Source: JAGBWK01 sp964544595
Lineage (GTDB): Bacteria; Bacteroidota; Bacteroidia; Bacteroidales; Muribaculaceae
Direction of reading: 5' to 3'
Length of the DNA: 64,000 nt
Assembly: GCA_964544595.1 (NCBI GenBank)
Contig: CAZJBM010000007.1
Coordinates: forward strand, 1-64,000
How positions within the stretch are numbered: the stretch's first letter is position 1; the number at the start of each line of letters is the position of its first letter. Below, piece after piece: positions 16,106 through 23,868 of the stretch. The notes under the pieces are model-generated. The model ran no database searches, was not told where the DNA came from, and saw only the letters and a program-made list of their open reading frames with translations. The position numbers were made by a program, and so were the translations under genes.

Positions 16106-16723
16106 TTATTTTAGAAGTTTGCGGTCGGTGTCACCACTTTCAAGGATCTGCATTTGGTGAATGGCTATTTGATTTAGCTTCATTAGCCGCTCACTCTGCG
16201 GTATCCCTTGCTCGATAAACACGGCATTGAGATTTTCCATGTTAGAGAGACATATAAGTTCGTTGACCGTAGCATAATCGCGGATATTACCTTTCAAATC
16301 CGGATTATCGTCGCGCCACCTGCGAGCCGTCATACCGAACATTGCCACATTGAGAACATCGGCTTCATCTGCATAAACATGAGAAGCCTGTTCGCGTGTG
16401 ATTTCCGACGGGAGTAAATGTGTTTTTATAGCATCAGTATGGATGCGATAGTTGATTTTGGATAGCTCGCGCTTTGCCGACCATCCGAGCAACTTTTGTT
16501 CCTCGGCTTTAAGCCGTTGAAATTCTTCGATAAGATAGAGTTTGAAAGGCACACTGATAGCGGAACCAAATTCAAAGGCTATATCTTTGTGCGCGTATGT
16601 ACCGCCATAACGTCCTTTTTTGACTACAATACCAATAGCATTCGTTCGTTCAATCCATTCTGACGCACTCAATACAAAAGATGGCAATCCGGCGCTCATT
16701 CTAAAGTGGTCAAATTCGACCAC
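16106..16723 (-). pseudogene. 5'-truncated KilA-N domain gene
   Basis: A 205-residue frame matching the C-terminal part of Bacteroidota KilA-N proteins: SFVLSASEWIERTNAIGIVV, YGGTYAHKDIAFEFGSAISV and FKLYLIEEFQRLKAEEQK are typical. Family members have about 75 more N-terminal residues, with the start of the DNA-binding domain; here a stop codon (TAA) lies directly before the first sense codons and only a GTG start is available at 16723. KilA-N proteins come from phages and mobile elements and are often linked to anti-phage or toxin functions. This copy is probably inactive. Confidence 0.7.
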
Positions 16724-16805
16724 TTAAATGAAATAATTCTGAGATTTTGATATTCTCTGGGTCATTTTTAATCCAAAGCAGCAAAATCCGCATTTTTTAA
16801 GTATG

Positions 16806-16819
16806 AAGTATGAGGGATG
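16806..16819 (+). repeat. Direct repeat right of the KilA-N remnant
   Basis: Partner of the repeat at 16036-16049, with the same TTTTTAAGTA just upstream. Confidence 0.4.
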
Positions 16820-16860
16820 GGGTATTTAGCAGCGGTATTTGGGTGGTTATTTAGATATTC

Positions 16861-16913
16861 GATACGTATTTGGTTGGGAGTCAGGAGGATGCTCCGTGGA
16901 GCATCCCTACTGT
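16861..16913 (+). repeat. 53-bp direct repeat with palindrome, copy 1
   Basis: Starts GATACGTATTTGGTTGGG and contains the perfect palindrome GGATGCTCC-GT-GGAGCATCC (16887-16906). It differs from copy 2 (17021-17073) at a single position. The gap 16724-17325 holds no gene, only these repeats and AT-rich sequence. Confidence 0.85.
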
Positions 16914-16924
16914 CTGTCAGCGTT

Positions 16925-16995
16925 TTAGGGGTTGTTTCTCTTTCGCACGCCTGAAGACGTGCGCTCCATGTTCGGGGGGCACAGCGCGTTGTTTC
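16925..16995 (-). repeat. REP-like interspersed repeat, copy B
   Basis: Reverse complement of copy A at 3145-3206 (shared core TCTTTCGCACGCCTGAAGAC on this strand). It lies between the two 53-bp direct repeats, giving a compound repeat block. Confidence 0.75.
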
Positions 16996-17020
16996 GCTTT
17001 GGGGCGGATAAGAGGGATAC

Positions 17021-17073
17021 GATACGTATTTGGTTGGGTGTCAGGAGGATGCTCCGTGGAGCATCCCTACTGT
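17021..17073 (+). repeat. 53-bp direct repeat with palindrome, copy 2
   Basis: Nearly identical to 16861-16913; the palindrome is at 17047-17066. The two copies are 160 bp apart start to start. Confidence 0.85.
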
Positions 17074-17193
17074 TCGCTACAAATTTGGGTGAGAATCGGG
17101 AGCACGTTGTTGCCGAATCGTATTTACGATTTTTAGGGAGGAAGGGGCGGGATTACGGAAGTTTTTTATTAACTTCGCAGGTTGTTAACAGTA

Positions 17194-17257
17194 TGTTGAT
17201 AACTTGCGTAACAACGCTGACAGCCAACGCAAAGAGGTGTTTATCACGCGTTGATAA
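17194..17257. other. DnaA-box-like 9-mers upstream of the sirtuin gene
   Basis: TGTTGATAA (17194-17202) is the reverse complement of TTATCAACA, and CGTTGATAA (17249-17257) differs from it by one base. Both are close to the DnaA consensus TTATCCACA. The cluster is smaller than that at 39674-40298, and its role is unknown. Confidence 0.3.
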
Positions 17258-17325
17258 GCGTGTTGAAAAGAGGTTGTCGGGCAAGTGATCAACGTTAAAA
17301 ATAAGTAACGTATCGAAAATCACTC

Positions 17326-18009
17326 ATGAAGAAGAAACTTGTAATATCGACCGGCGCGGGTATCAGCGCCGAGAGCGGCATAAGCACTTTTCGCGACGCC
17401 GACGGCCTTTGGGAGAATTACGACGTGATGGAGGTGTGCTCGGCCGACGGGTTCGCTCGCAACCCGAAGCTGGTGCATGATTTCTACAACGCGCGCCGCC
17501 GCCAACTCGCCGACGTGAAGCCCAATGCGGCCCACTACGGCCTTGTGGAGCTTGAGAAGGACTATGACGTATACGTAATAACCCAGAACGTCGACGACCT
17601 GCATGAGCGCGCCGGGAGCAAAAACATTCTTCACCTACACGGCGAACTGATGACGCTCCGCGCCGTCGACGACGAGTCGAAAGTGTGGCGGCTCAAGGAC
17701 GCGGCTTTCGAGTCGTCGCCTGAAATGACTATCGAGGGCCACCGCGTGCGCCCCAACATAGTTTTCTTTCAGGAGGCTGTGCCGATGATGGAGCCGGCGG
17801 CCCAACTGGCGTCGGAGGCCGATATATTCGTGGTGATAGGCACCACGCTGCAGGTTTATCCCGCGGCGGCGCTGCTCCACTACGTTCGCCCCGGAGTGCC
17901 GGTATATTACATCGACCCCAACCCCGCGAACGTTCCGGCCAATGTCAACGTCATTAAGGCGAAGGCCACCGACGGGGTAAGACAGCTCATAGAAACGCTT
18001 AAGCCCTAA
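17326..18009 (+). CDS. cobB: NAD-dependent protein deacylase (sirtuin)
   Basis: A 227-residue Sir2 protein that removes acyl groups from lysines using NAD. The NAD-binding motif GAGISAESGISTFRDADGLW starts at residue 10. TQNVDDLHERAG and the catalytic HGEL follow, then IGTTLQVYPAAALL. YNARRRQL carries the Tyr and Arg (Y-x-x-R) that in SIRT5 and CobB bind succinyl-lysine. The four zinc-binding cysteines of most sirtuins are absent: the protein's only cysteine is near residue 39. Such zinc-less forms appear to be usual in this phylum. It is convergent with the next gene, overlapping by 4 bp at their 3' ends. Confidence 0.93.
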   Translation: MKKKLVISTGAGISAESGISTFRDADGLWENYDVMEVCSADGFARNPKLVHDFYNARRRQLADVKPNAAHYGLVELEKDYDVYVITQNVDDLHERAGSKNILHLHGELMTLRAVDDESKVWRLKDAAFESSPEMTIEGHRVRPNIVFFQEAVPMMEPAAQLASEADIFVVIGTTLQVYPAAALLHYVRPGVPVYYIDPNPANVPANVNVIKAKATDGVRQLIETLKP

Positions 18010-18590
18010 AACGCAAGGACGAACGACTGGCGAGGGAGATGGGGGCTCAGACAGAGCACGCCCGTCAACCCGTTGCTGAAATCCATGCCGCAGCGGGCAC
18101 CGGCGCAGAGAAGCATCCAGCGGGCCTCCATAGATGGGCGCTCGAGATGACGCACCACTACAGTAAGCCGGGGCTTGGTGAGGCTCGCGGCGGTATCGAC
18201 CGTAAGGCTGGGGCCGATCGACTTCACCATTGCCGCGACTTTATCGAAAACGCCGGAGGCCTCGTCGCCCAATATCACCATCCGCGCCCGGCAGGGATCG
18301 GCCACAAACTCCACGCGGCTGTCGGCCATAGATATAGCCTGGCCGACAACGTCGTCGCACCCCGCCACGAAAACCGCATCGGGGGAGAAGCGGCACACAA
18401 GGCGATGGATAAGCGAAGCGAAGCGGAAATCGGCCGGCGAGAGCCCGCGCAGACGCTCATAGGCGTAATACTCCCCCCGCTCGGCAAGCACCTCCCTGAT
18501 CAAAGCGTAGGCAAAGGGGGAGTGGATGCCGAAGCCTTTTGAACGCCAAAGCATTAAAGGGCGGCGGAGGAAACGTTGGATAGCGTGCAT
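18006..18590 (-). CDS. Conserved Bacteroidota protein, possibly SAM-methyltransferase-like
   Basis: A 194-residue protein. The N-terminus (WRSKGFGIHSPFAYALIREV) is a well-conserved opening of a Bacteroidota family usually annotated as methyltransferase-like. A possible Rossmann-type strand and loop follows (AVFVAGCDDVVGQAISMA), but the glycine-rich cofactor loop is poor and the rest diverges, so enzymatic activity is doubtful. ATG 18590 is preferred over 18608, which lies in the short divergent gap to xerD. No signal peptide or membrane segments are seen. Confidence 0.65.
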   Translation of the reverse strand: MHAIQRFLRRPLMLWRSKGFGIHSPFAYALIREVLAERGEYYAYERLRGLSPADFRFASLIHRLVCRFSPDAVFVAGCDDVVGQAISMADSRVEFVADPCRARMVILGDEASGVFDKVAAMVKSIGPSLTVDTAASLTKPRLTVVVRHLERPSMEARWMLLCAGARCGMDFSNGLTGVLCLSPHLPRQSFVLAF

Positions 18591-18677
18591 GGCTGATTTT
18601 TTTTGCAAATTAACTCCATTTTGCCGAAATTAGCAAACGAAATTCAAGATTCAACCCGACACAAAGCCCGCTTAAAA

Positions 18678-19580
18678 ATGATTTCTGACGATAAACTGCG
18701 CGATATGTTCGCGTCGCATCTGCTGCTTGAGCGAGGATTGGCGCGTAACTCGGTAGCGGCCTACACGGAGGACGTGGTCAAGCTTCAGCGCTATCTCGCG
18801 ACGGAGTCGCTGAAGATAGAGGACGTGACGCTGAGCGACCTGCAGACGTTCGCCGCCTCGATCTACGACCTCGGAGTGGCGCCCCGGACGCTTGCGCGGA
18901 TAATCTCGGGCATGAAATCGTTTTTCAGGTGGCTCCACTCGGAGGGGTACATACAGCACGACCCCACGATATTATTCGAGGGGCCAAAGGTGGGGCGCAA
19001 ACTCCCCGAGATACTATCGGTGGAGGATGTCGACACGATGATAGCCTGCATCGACGTGTCGACCTTCGAGGGGGTGCGCAACCTCGCCATCATCGAAACC
19101 CTCTACGGATGCGGGCTGCGAGTGTCGGAGCTGACCAATCTGGAAATAAGCAAGATATATTTCGACGAGCAGTATCTTATAGTGACCGGAAAGGGGAGCA
19201 AGGAGAGGCTGGTGCCTATGTCGGGGGCCTCGATCGAGGCGATAAGAGACTATATGATAGAGCGGGAAGAGGTAAATATAAAGCCGGGGGAGGAGAATAT
19301 GCTCTTCGTAAGCAAGCGGGGAAGACGACTGACGCGGATGATGATTTTCTACATCGTCACGCGACTCGCCGAAGCCGCCGGCATACGCAAAACGATTTCG
19401 CCCCACACGCTCAGACACTCCTTCGCCACGCATCTGCTCGAAGGGGGCGCCAACCTCAGAGCCATACAGCAGATGCTCGGCCACGAATCGATCGCGACCA
19501 CTGAGATCTACCTGCATCTCGACCGCACGTATCTGCGCAGAGAAATACTCGAACACCACCCGCGAAACAAATATCGCTAA
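18678..19580 (+). CDS. xerD: Tyrosine recombinase XerD/XerC
   Basis: A 300-residue site-specific recombinase that with a partner resolves chromosome dimers at dif. The N-terminal SAM-like core-binding domain starts at LLLERGLARNSVAAYTEDVV. The catalytic residues are present: Arg in YGCGLRVSEL, Lys in TGKGSKERLVPM, His and Arg in SPHTLRHSFATHLLEGG, His in LGHESIATTE and Tyr in IYLHL. Length and C-terminus (EILEHHPR) fit the housekeeping Xer proteins, not phage integrases. ATG 18678 gives the usual length; the longer reading from 18603 runs through upstream DNA. Its stop codon lies in the first base pair of the following inverted repeat. Confidence 0.92.
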   Translation: MISDDKLRDMFASHLLLERGLARNSVAAYTEDVVKLQRYLATESLKIEDVTLSDLQTFAASIYDLGVAPRTLARIISGMKSFFRWLHSEGYIQHDPTILFEGPKVGRKLPEILSVEDVDTMIACIDVSTFEGVRNLAIIETLYGCGLRVSELTNLEISKIYFDEQYLIVTGKGSKERLVPMSGASIEAIRDYMIEREEVNIKPGEENMLFVSKRGRRLTRMMIFYIVTRLAEAAGIRKTISPHTLRHSFATHLLEGGANLRAIQQMLGHESIATTEIYLHLDRTYLRREILEHHPRNKYR

Positions 19581-19638
19581 GAGCCTGTCCCATAAAATAT
19601 GCGACCTCAGCTTTAACAGATTTTATGGGACAGGCTCT
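19580..19638. terminator. Inverted repeat with perfect 19-bp arms, bidirectional terminator
   Basis: AGAGCCTGTCCCATAAAAT (19580-19598) pairs perfectly with 19620-19638 around a 21-nt loop. The xerD stop ends at 19580 and the AraC-type regulator stop (TAG, minus strand) is at 19637-19639, so the two convergent genes end inside the two arms. The loop and right arm are repeated at 34-79, and an element with the same outer arms is at 63269-63304, so this is a mobile or dispersed terminator. Confidence 0.85.
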
Positions 19639-20191
19639 AAATATCGGAGAGGGGAGTGCGCCGACGGCGGGAAGCGGTGTAGGCCGAAGGGGTCATGCCG
19701 GTCTCCTGCTTGAACTGGCGCGAGAGGAAAGCGGGGGTGGAGTAGCCGAGGCGATAGGCAATCTCGGTAGGCGACTCTCCGTAGGACAACAGCTCCTTAG
19801 CCTTCTCAATCTTCGCGGCGATGTAGTATTTCTCGATCGTGCGCCCCTCGGTGGCCGAGAACACGCGGCTCACCGAGCGATAATCGCGCCCGGCGGCATC
19901 CTCAATACACCGCGAGAGATTGCGCGAGCAGGGCTCGGCCGAATTAACATGGGCGAGCACCGTGCGCTTCACAATCTCGACGAGCCTCTTGGCCGGGTCG
20001 ACAATACGCTCGAAGCCGAGGTCGGCAAGCCCCTCGTCGAGGCGGGCAAGCTGCCCGGCCGAGAGGTCGTCGTCGGCAATATCGGCAAACCCGAGCCCGA
20101 CGCCTTTAGCTTCGAGCCCGAGTTCGTTAAGCAGACCGAGCACCGCCGCGATGCAGTGGCGGCACACCATATTCCTTATATCTATTCTCAT
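19637..20191 (-). CDS. AraC-family regulator with N-terminal metal-binding-like domain
   Basis: A 184-residue protein. The C-terminal half is an AraC DNA-binding domain with two helix-turn-helix units (KAKELLSYGESPTEIAYRLG and LSRQFKQETGMTPSAY). The N-terminal 75 residues start MVCRHCIAAVLGLLNELGLE, with an M-x-C-x-x-C motif and helix-strand order like heavy-metal-associated domains, in place of a sugar-binding domain. It is 14 bp downstream of the metal-efflux permease gene on the same strand, so an operon with feedback by copper, zinc or a similar ion is likely. The metal itself is inference. Confidence 0.85.
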   Translation of the reverse strand: MRIDIRNMVCRHCIAAVLGLLNELGLEAKGVGLGFADIADDDLSAGQLARLDEGLADLGFERIVDPAKRLVEIVKRTVLAHVNSAEPCSRNLSRCIEDAAGRDYRSVSRVFSATEGRTIEKYYIAAKIEKAKELLSYGESPTEIAYRLGYSTPAFLSRQFKQETGMTPSAYTASRRRRTPLSDI

Positions 20192-20205
20192 ACTGTCATT
20201 ACAGA

Positions 20206-21462
20206 TCAGGCAAGCTCAGCCTCATAGCCGAGAGCGCGAATCTTGGCGACCACGTCGTCGGGAGCGATGTCGCCCGCAACTTCGGCGGTAGAATTACCGA
20301 GGTCGACAACGACCTCTTCAACTCCAGCCAACGATTCGAGACCTTTTTGCACATTTGCCTGGCAATGAGGGCACATCATGCCTTTTACTTTATAAACGGT
20401 TTTCATTTCGGTAGATTGTATTTGGGGTTTTGATTTGAATTTTTTAACAACGAGCGCGTTGATCAGCAGAACGACCAGAAGCGCAGAGCAAAGCGTCGAG
20501 AAGAGGGGAAACGAGTGCCCGGCATGGCAGCAGGCCGCGAGCGACCCGGTAGGCACAAACCACGACGCGGGAAGGAGATAATCAATCAGCAGGCCGAAAC
20601 CTATGGCCGTCGCCACGACCGAGCCGACATACACGGCAGTGGCCTTCGCCCCGAGCGAGCGCTTCAGCACCATCACCGAAGCGAAATTAGCCGCCGGCCC
20701 AGCCATCAGCATGACAAACGCGACGCCCGGCGACAACCCCTTGAGCATAAGGGAAAGAGCGATAGGGATAGACCCGGTGGCGCATATATACATAGGCACG
20801 GCCACCGCCACCATCGCCAGCATGGCCAACAAGGGGTAGCGGGCGAGCCCGGTGAAAATGTCGTCGGGCACAAGCACGGTGATCAGCGCGGCAACCACAA
20901 GGCCGATGACAAGCCATTTGCCGACGTGGCTTATCATGTCGCCGAAGCCATATTTGACCGAGGCGACCACCTTGCCGAAGAACGAGCCGCGACTCTGCTC
21001 CGCATCGGCCTGGCAGCCGCCTGATCGGGCTGCGGGGGTGCTTTCATCGGCCAAATCGGCGTCGGGCGCGATCCGGCCGATAGCCAAGCCGCCGAACATC
21101 GCGCCGACAAGAGCTCCAACCGGGCGTATCACCGCCATAGCGGGGCCGAGAAGCGAGTATGTGGCGGCAATGGAGTCGACGCCCGTCTGAGGCGTGGCGA
21201 TCAGAAAGGAGGCCGAAGCGGCGTTTGACGCGCCGCCGCGCTTAAGCGAGACAGCCGTTGGGAGCACACCGCAGGAGCATAGAGGCAACGGAATACCAAA
21301 CAGGGCCGCCTTGGCGACAGGCTTAAGGCCGTTGCCCGAAAGATGACGGCTCATCATCTCAGGCTTCACAAAGACGTGAAGCACCCCGGCGATGAGAAAT
21401 CCGAGGAGTATATAAGGCGACATCTCGTTGAGAATCGCCAGAAGAGAATAAACCAATTCCAT
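20206..21462 (-). CDS. SO_0444-type metal efflux permease with C-terminal HMA domain
   Basis: A 418-residue membrane protein of the DUF318/ArsP-like permease family. About eight to ten hydrophobic segments carry the family signature PLPLCSCGVLPTAVSLKRG near residue 60, and YICATGSIPIALSLMLKG in the second half. The last 70 residues form a heavy-metal-associated domain (KGMMCPHCQANVQKGLESLA) with a C-x-x-C site. NCBI names such proteins Cu/Zn efflux transporters of the SO_0444 family. ATG 21462 (MELVYSLLAIL) is preferred to 21486, which adds a polar stretch. It is the first gene of an operon with the AraC regulator. Confidence 0.87.
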   Translation of the reverse strand: MELVYSLLAILNEMSPYILLGFLIAGVLHVFVKPEMMSRHLSGNGLKPVAKAALFGIPLPLCSCGVLPTAVSLKRGGASNAASASFLIATPQTGVDSIAATYSLLGPAMAVIRPVGALVGAMFGGLAIGRIAPDADLADESTPAARSGGCQADAEQSRGSFFGKVVASVKYGFGDMISHVGKWLVIGLVVAALITVLVPDDIFTGLARYPLLAMLAMVAVAVPMYICATGSIPIALSLMLKGLSPGVAFVMLMAGPAANFASVMVLKRSLGAKATAVYVGSVVATAIGFGLLIDYLLPASWFVPTGSLAACCHAGHSFPLFSTLCSALLVVLLINALVVKKFKSKPQIQSTEMKTVYKVKGMMCPHCQANVQKGLESLAGVEEVVVDLGNSTAEVAGDIAPDDVVAKIRALGYEAELA

Positions 21463-21573
21463 TTCGATTAAATTTTTGCAATACAAAGTTCGGCAAAAAA
21501 CGGCGAATCACTATTACACTCTGCCGCGTTTTCGTTGCATTTTATTCAAAAAACGTGCCGATAAGCTGTTTTA

Positions 21574-21605
21574 TTTGCCAAAAGCGTTGATTTTTCATAC
21601 CTTTG
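21574..21605 (+). promoter_or_regulatory. Promoter of the alkaline phosphatase gene
   Basis: TTTG (21574-21577), exactly 20 bp, then TACCTTTG (21598-21605): a full consensus. The 5' untranslated region would be about 95 nt. Confidence 0.8.
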
Positions 21606-21704
21606 TAAGTTAATATTGACGGCTAAGACAATAATCATACAAAGTACTTACCAATACTTAAGCGAGTATCGAAAATCAGTTAACGTAATCAACATCGACC
21701 AAAG

Positions 21705-23093
21705 ATGAAAATACGCAGAGCCTTACTTTCGTTAGCGTGCGCAGCCGCGGCTACCTCAGCTTTGGCCGGCGCCCCTAAATACATCTTCTATTTCATAGGC
21801 GACGGAATGGGCCCGGGGCAGGTAATGAACGCCGAGACCTACAATCGGCTCGTGCTTGGCTCGGACAACACGCTGACCATGTCGAGCCTTCCGGTAAATT
21901 CCTACGCCACCACCTATTCAGCATCGAGCCCCGTAACCGACTCAGCAGCGGCGGGAACAGCCTTGTCGACCGGCCACAAGACCAAAAACGGGATGCTCGG
22001 CATGAGTCCCGACACCATCGCCGTCACCTCAGTGGCCGAAACGCTGAAGAAAAACGGCTACGGCATAGGCATCATAACCACCGTGGCGGCCGACGACGCC
22101 ACTCCCGGCGCCTTTTACGCCCATGTGCCTAACCGCAAGATGTATTACGAGATAGGGCGGTATGCGGCGGAGTCGGATTACGAAGTGATAGCCGGGGCCT
22201 CGATGCGCGGAGCCAAGAAGGATGGCAAGTCGACAGGACTGATCGAGTACATAGAGTCGAACGGCGTAGAGATAGCGAAATCGCTCGACGACATGGCCCG
22301 CAGCGAATCGCGCAGAGTAATGCTGCTGCCCGACAAGGCACTCTGGGAATGGAACATAGGTTACACGATCGACTCTGTGGCCGGAGAGCCTACGCTCGCG
22401 GAAATCACCTCGGCCACAATCGACCACCTGATGAAGCATACGCCCGACCGCTTTTTCATCATGGCCGAAGGGGGCAACATCGACCACGCCGGCCACGCCA
22501 ACGACGGCGGCACGGTAGTAAAAGAGGTATTGGCCTTCGACCAGGCGATAGCCCGCGCCATAGAGTTTTACCGCGCCCACCCCGAAGAGACCCTTATCGT
22601 CATCACCGCCGACCATGAAACTGGGGGCATGTCGGTAGGGAACAGCGCCACAGGCTACAACACCTATCCGCAATATCTCGCGGCTCAGAGGATGTCGAAA
22701 GAGGCTTTCTCGAAATACTGCGACCGCCTTATCGAAGAGAAAGCGCCCATGAACTGGGAGGATATGAAAGCGCAGCTGACCGACAAATTCGGCCTATACG
22801 GCATTTTGCCGATTGATGAAGCCGCCGACGCGCGGCTGCGGCAGGCTTTTGACAAGACATTCAAGTCGGGCGCGTCGAGCGACCGCCAGGCGACGCTCTA
22901 CGCCGACATAAACCCCTTCCCGGTCGAAGTGTTCAAGATAATCAACGACGCGGCCGGGATAGGCTGGACCACGCTCTCCCACACGGGCAGCATGGTGCCT
23001 CTTTACGCCATAGGCAGCGGAGCGGAACTATTCACAGGGCAGAACGACAACACCCAGATACCCGCCAAGATACTTAAAGCCGCCGGGCTTTAA
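21705..23093 (+). CDS. Secreted alkaline phosphatase
   Basis: A 462-residue exported metalloenzyme of the PhoA superfamily that frees phosphate from organic monoesters in the periplasm or outside. Residues 1-21 are a signal peptide (ending ALAGA). The first metal site is FIGDGMGPGQ. The nucleophile Ser is in VTDSAAAGTALSTGHKTKNG near residue 79. EGGNIDHAGHAND and ITADHETGGMSVG supply the remaining metal ligands. The catalytic Arg position of E. coli PhoA is not obvious. It has its own consensus promoter; no Pho box can be named with confidence. Confidence 0.93.
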   Translation: MKIRRALLSLACAAAATSALAGAPKYIFYFIGDGMGPGQVMNAETYNRLVLGSDNTLTMSSLPVNSYATTYSASSPVTDSAAAGTALSTGHKTKNGMLGMSPDTIAVTSVAETLKKNGYGIGIITTVAADDATPGAFYAHVPNRKMYYEIGRYAAESDYEVIAGASMRGAKKDGKSTGLIEYIESNGVEIAKSLDDMARSESRRVMLLPDKALWEWNIGYTIDSVAGEPTLAEITSATIDHLMKHTPDRFFIMAEGGNIDHAGHANDGGTVVKEVLAFDQAIARAIEFYRAHPEETLIVITADHETGGMSVGNSATGYNTYPQYLAAQRMSKEAFSKYCDRLIEEKAPMNWEDMKAQLTDKFGLYGILPIDEAADARLRQAFDKTFKSGASSDRQATLYADINPFPVEVFKIINDAAGIGWTTLSHTGSMVPLYAIGSGAELFTGQNDNTQIPAKILKAAGL

Positions 23094-23154
23094 CCTCGGC
23101 AACCGACATAGAGAATCAACAACACAAAAAACTCACTAATAAACAATCAAGACA

Positions 23155-23832
23155 ATGCAGAAACTCAAATTTCTTTTCATATCGCTCGTAGCCATCGTCA
23201 GCTGCGCTTCGGCCGGAGCGCAGTCGCTCGACCGCATCAATATCGACATCAACCAGGTAGACGTCAACGTGACGCGCAACCAAGAGCACTACCGCGACCT
23301 GATGAACCGCTTCATCAAAGCCGACACGACATTGCGTCTCGACGAGCTCGCCACTATCTACTACGGCTTCCCCTACACTTACGACTACACCTACGACCCT
23401 ATGGCCGACTATTCAGAAATAATCGAGCTCTGCAACAATATGCAGTATGCCAAAGCGTTGCCTCTGGTGCGCGAGGAACTGAAGCGCAACCCCGTGTCGA
23501 TCAAGCTCCTCTCGGAAGCGGTGGCCGGATGCGCTTTCAGCGAAAACTCCGATGACCTCATGGCCGCTCAGGACTATCAGAACCGCCTCGACATGCTCGT
23601 GACCACAATCATGGCCACAGGCAAAGGATATAAGGAAAAGAAGCCCTTCCACGTGATCTCAACTGCCGACGCCAAGGCGATCATGACCTACGCGCTCGGG
23701 GTGGAGGAAGACAAGTGGCAGACCGCCGTCGACAACAACATACTCGCCTTCCTTTTCCATTTCAAGGGACATGGCCGCGACAACCTGCTTTACTTCGACA
23801 TCGCGCCCGAAGTGAATTTCCTCAAGCAATAG
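23155..23832 (+). CDS. Secreted DUF4919 protein
   Basis: A 225-residue exported protein with a signal peptide (residues 1-23, ending SAGAQ). The mature part is alpha-helical with conserved YYGFPYTYDYTYDPMADY near residue 68 and HVISTADAKAIMTY near 165, as in the Bacteroidota family DUF4919. Repeated helical pairs (YAKALPLVREELKRNPVSIK) suggest a TPR-like fold. Its function is unknown. It lies between alkaline phosphatase and a degenerate kinase with small gaps (61 and 36 bp), so the three may form a transcript. Confidence 0.8.
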   Translation: MQKLKFLFISLVAIVSCASAGAQSLDRINIDINQVDVNVTRNQEHYRDLMNRFIKADTTLRLDELATIYYGFPYTYDYTYDPMADYSEIIELCNNMQYAKALPLVREELKRNPVSIKLLSEAVAGCAFSENSDDLMAAQDYQNRLDMLVTTIMATGKGYKEKKPFHVISTADAKAIMTYALGVEEDKWQTAVDNNILAFLFHFKGHGRDNLLYFDIAPEVNFLKQ

Positions 23833-23868
23833 CATATCCTCTAATCACTCAAAAGGTTGACTATCACT

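Noticed and set aside
15553..17073. Prophage remnant
   Set aside because: HigA and KilA-N pieces are phage-associated, but no structural, packaging or lysis gene is present.
18678..19580. Phage or island integrase
   Set aside because: Length and motifs fit the housekeeping Xer recombinase, and no attachment site or cargo adjoins it.
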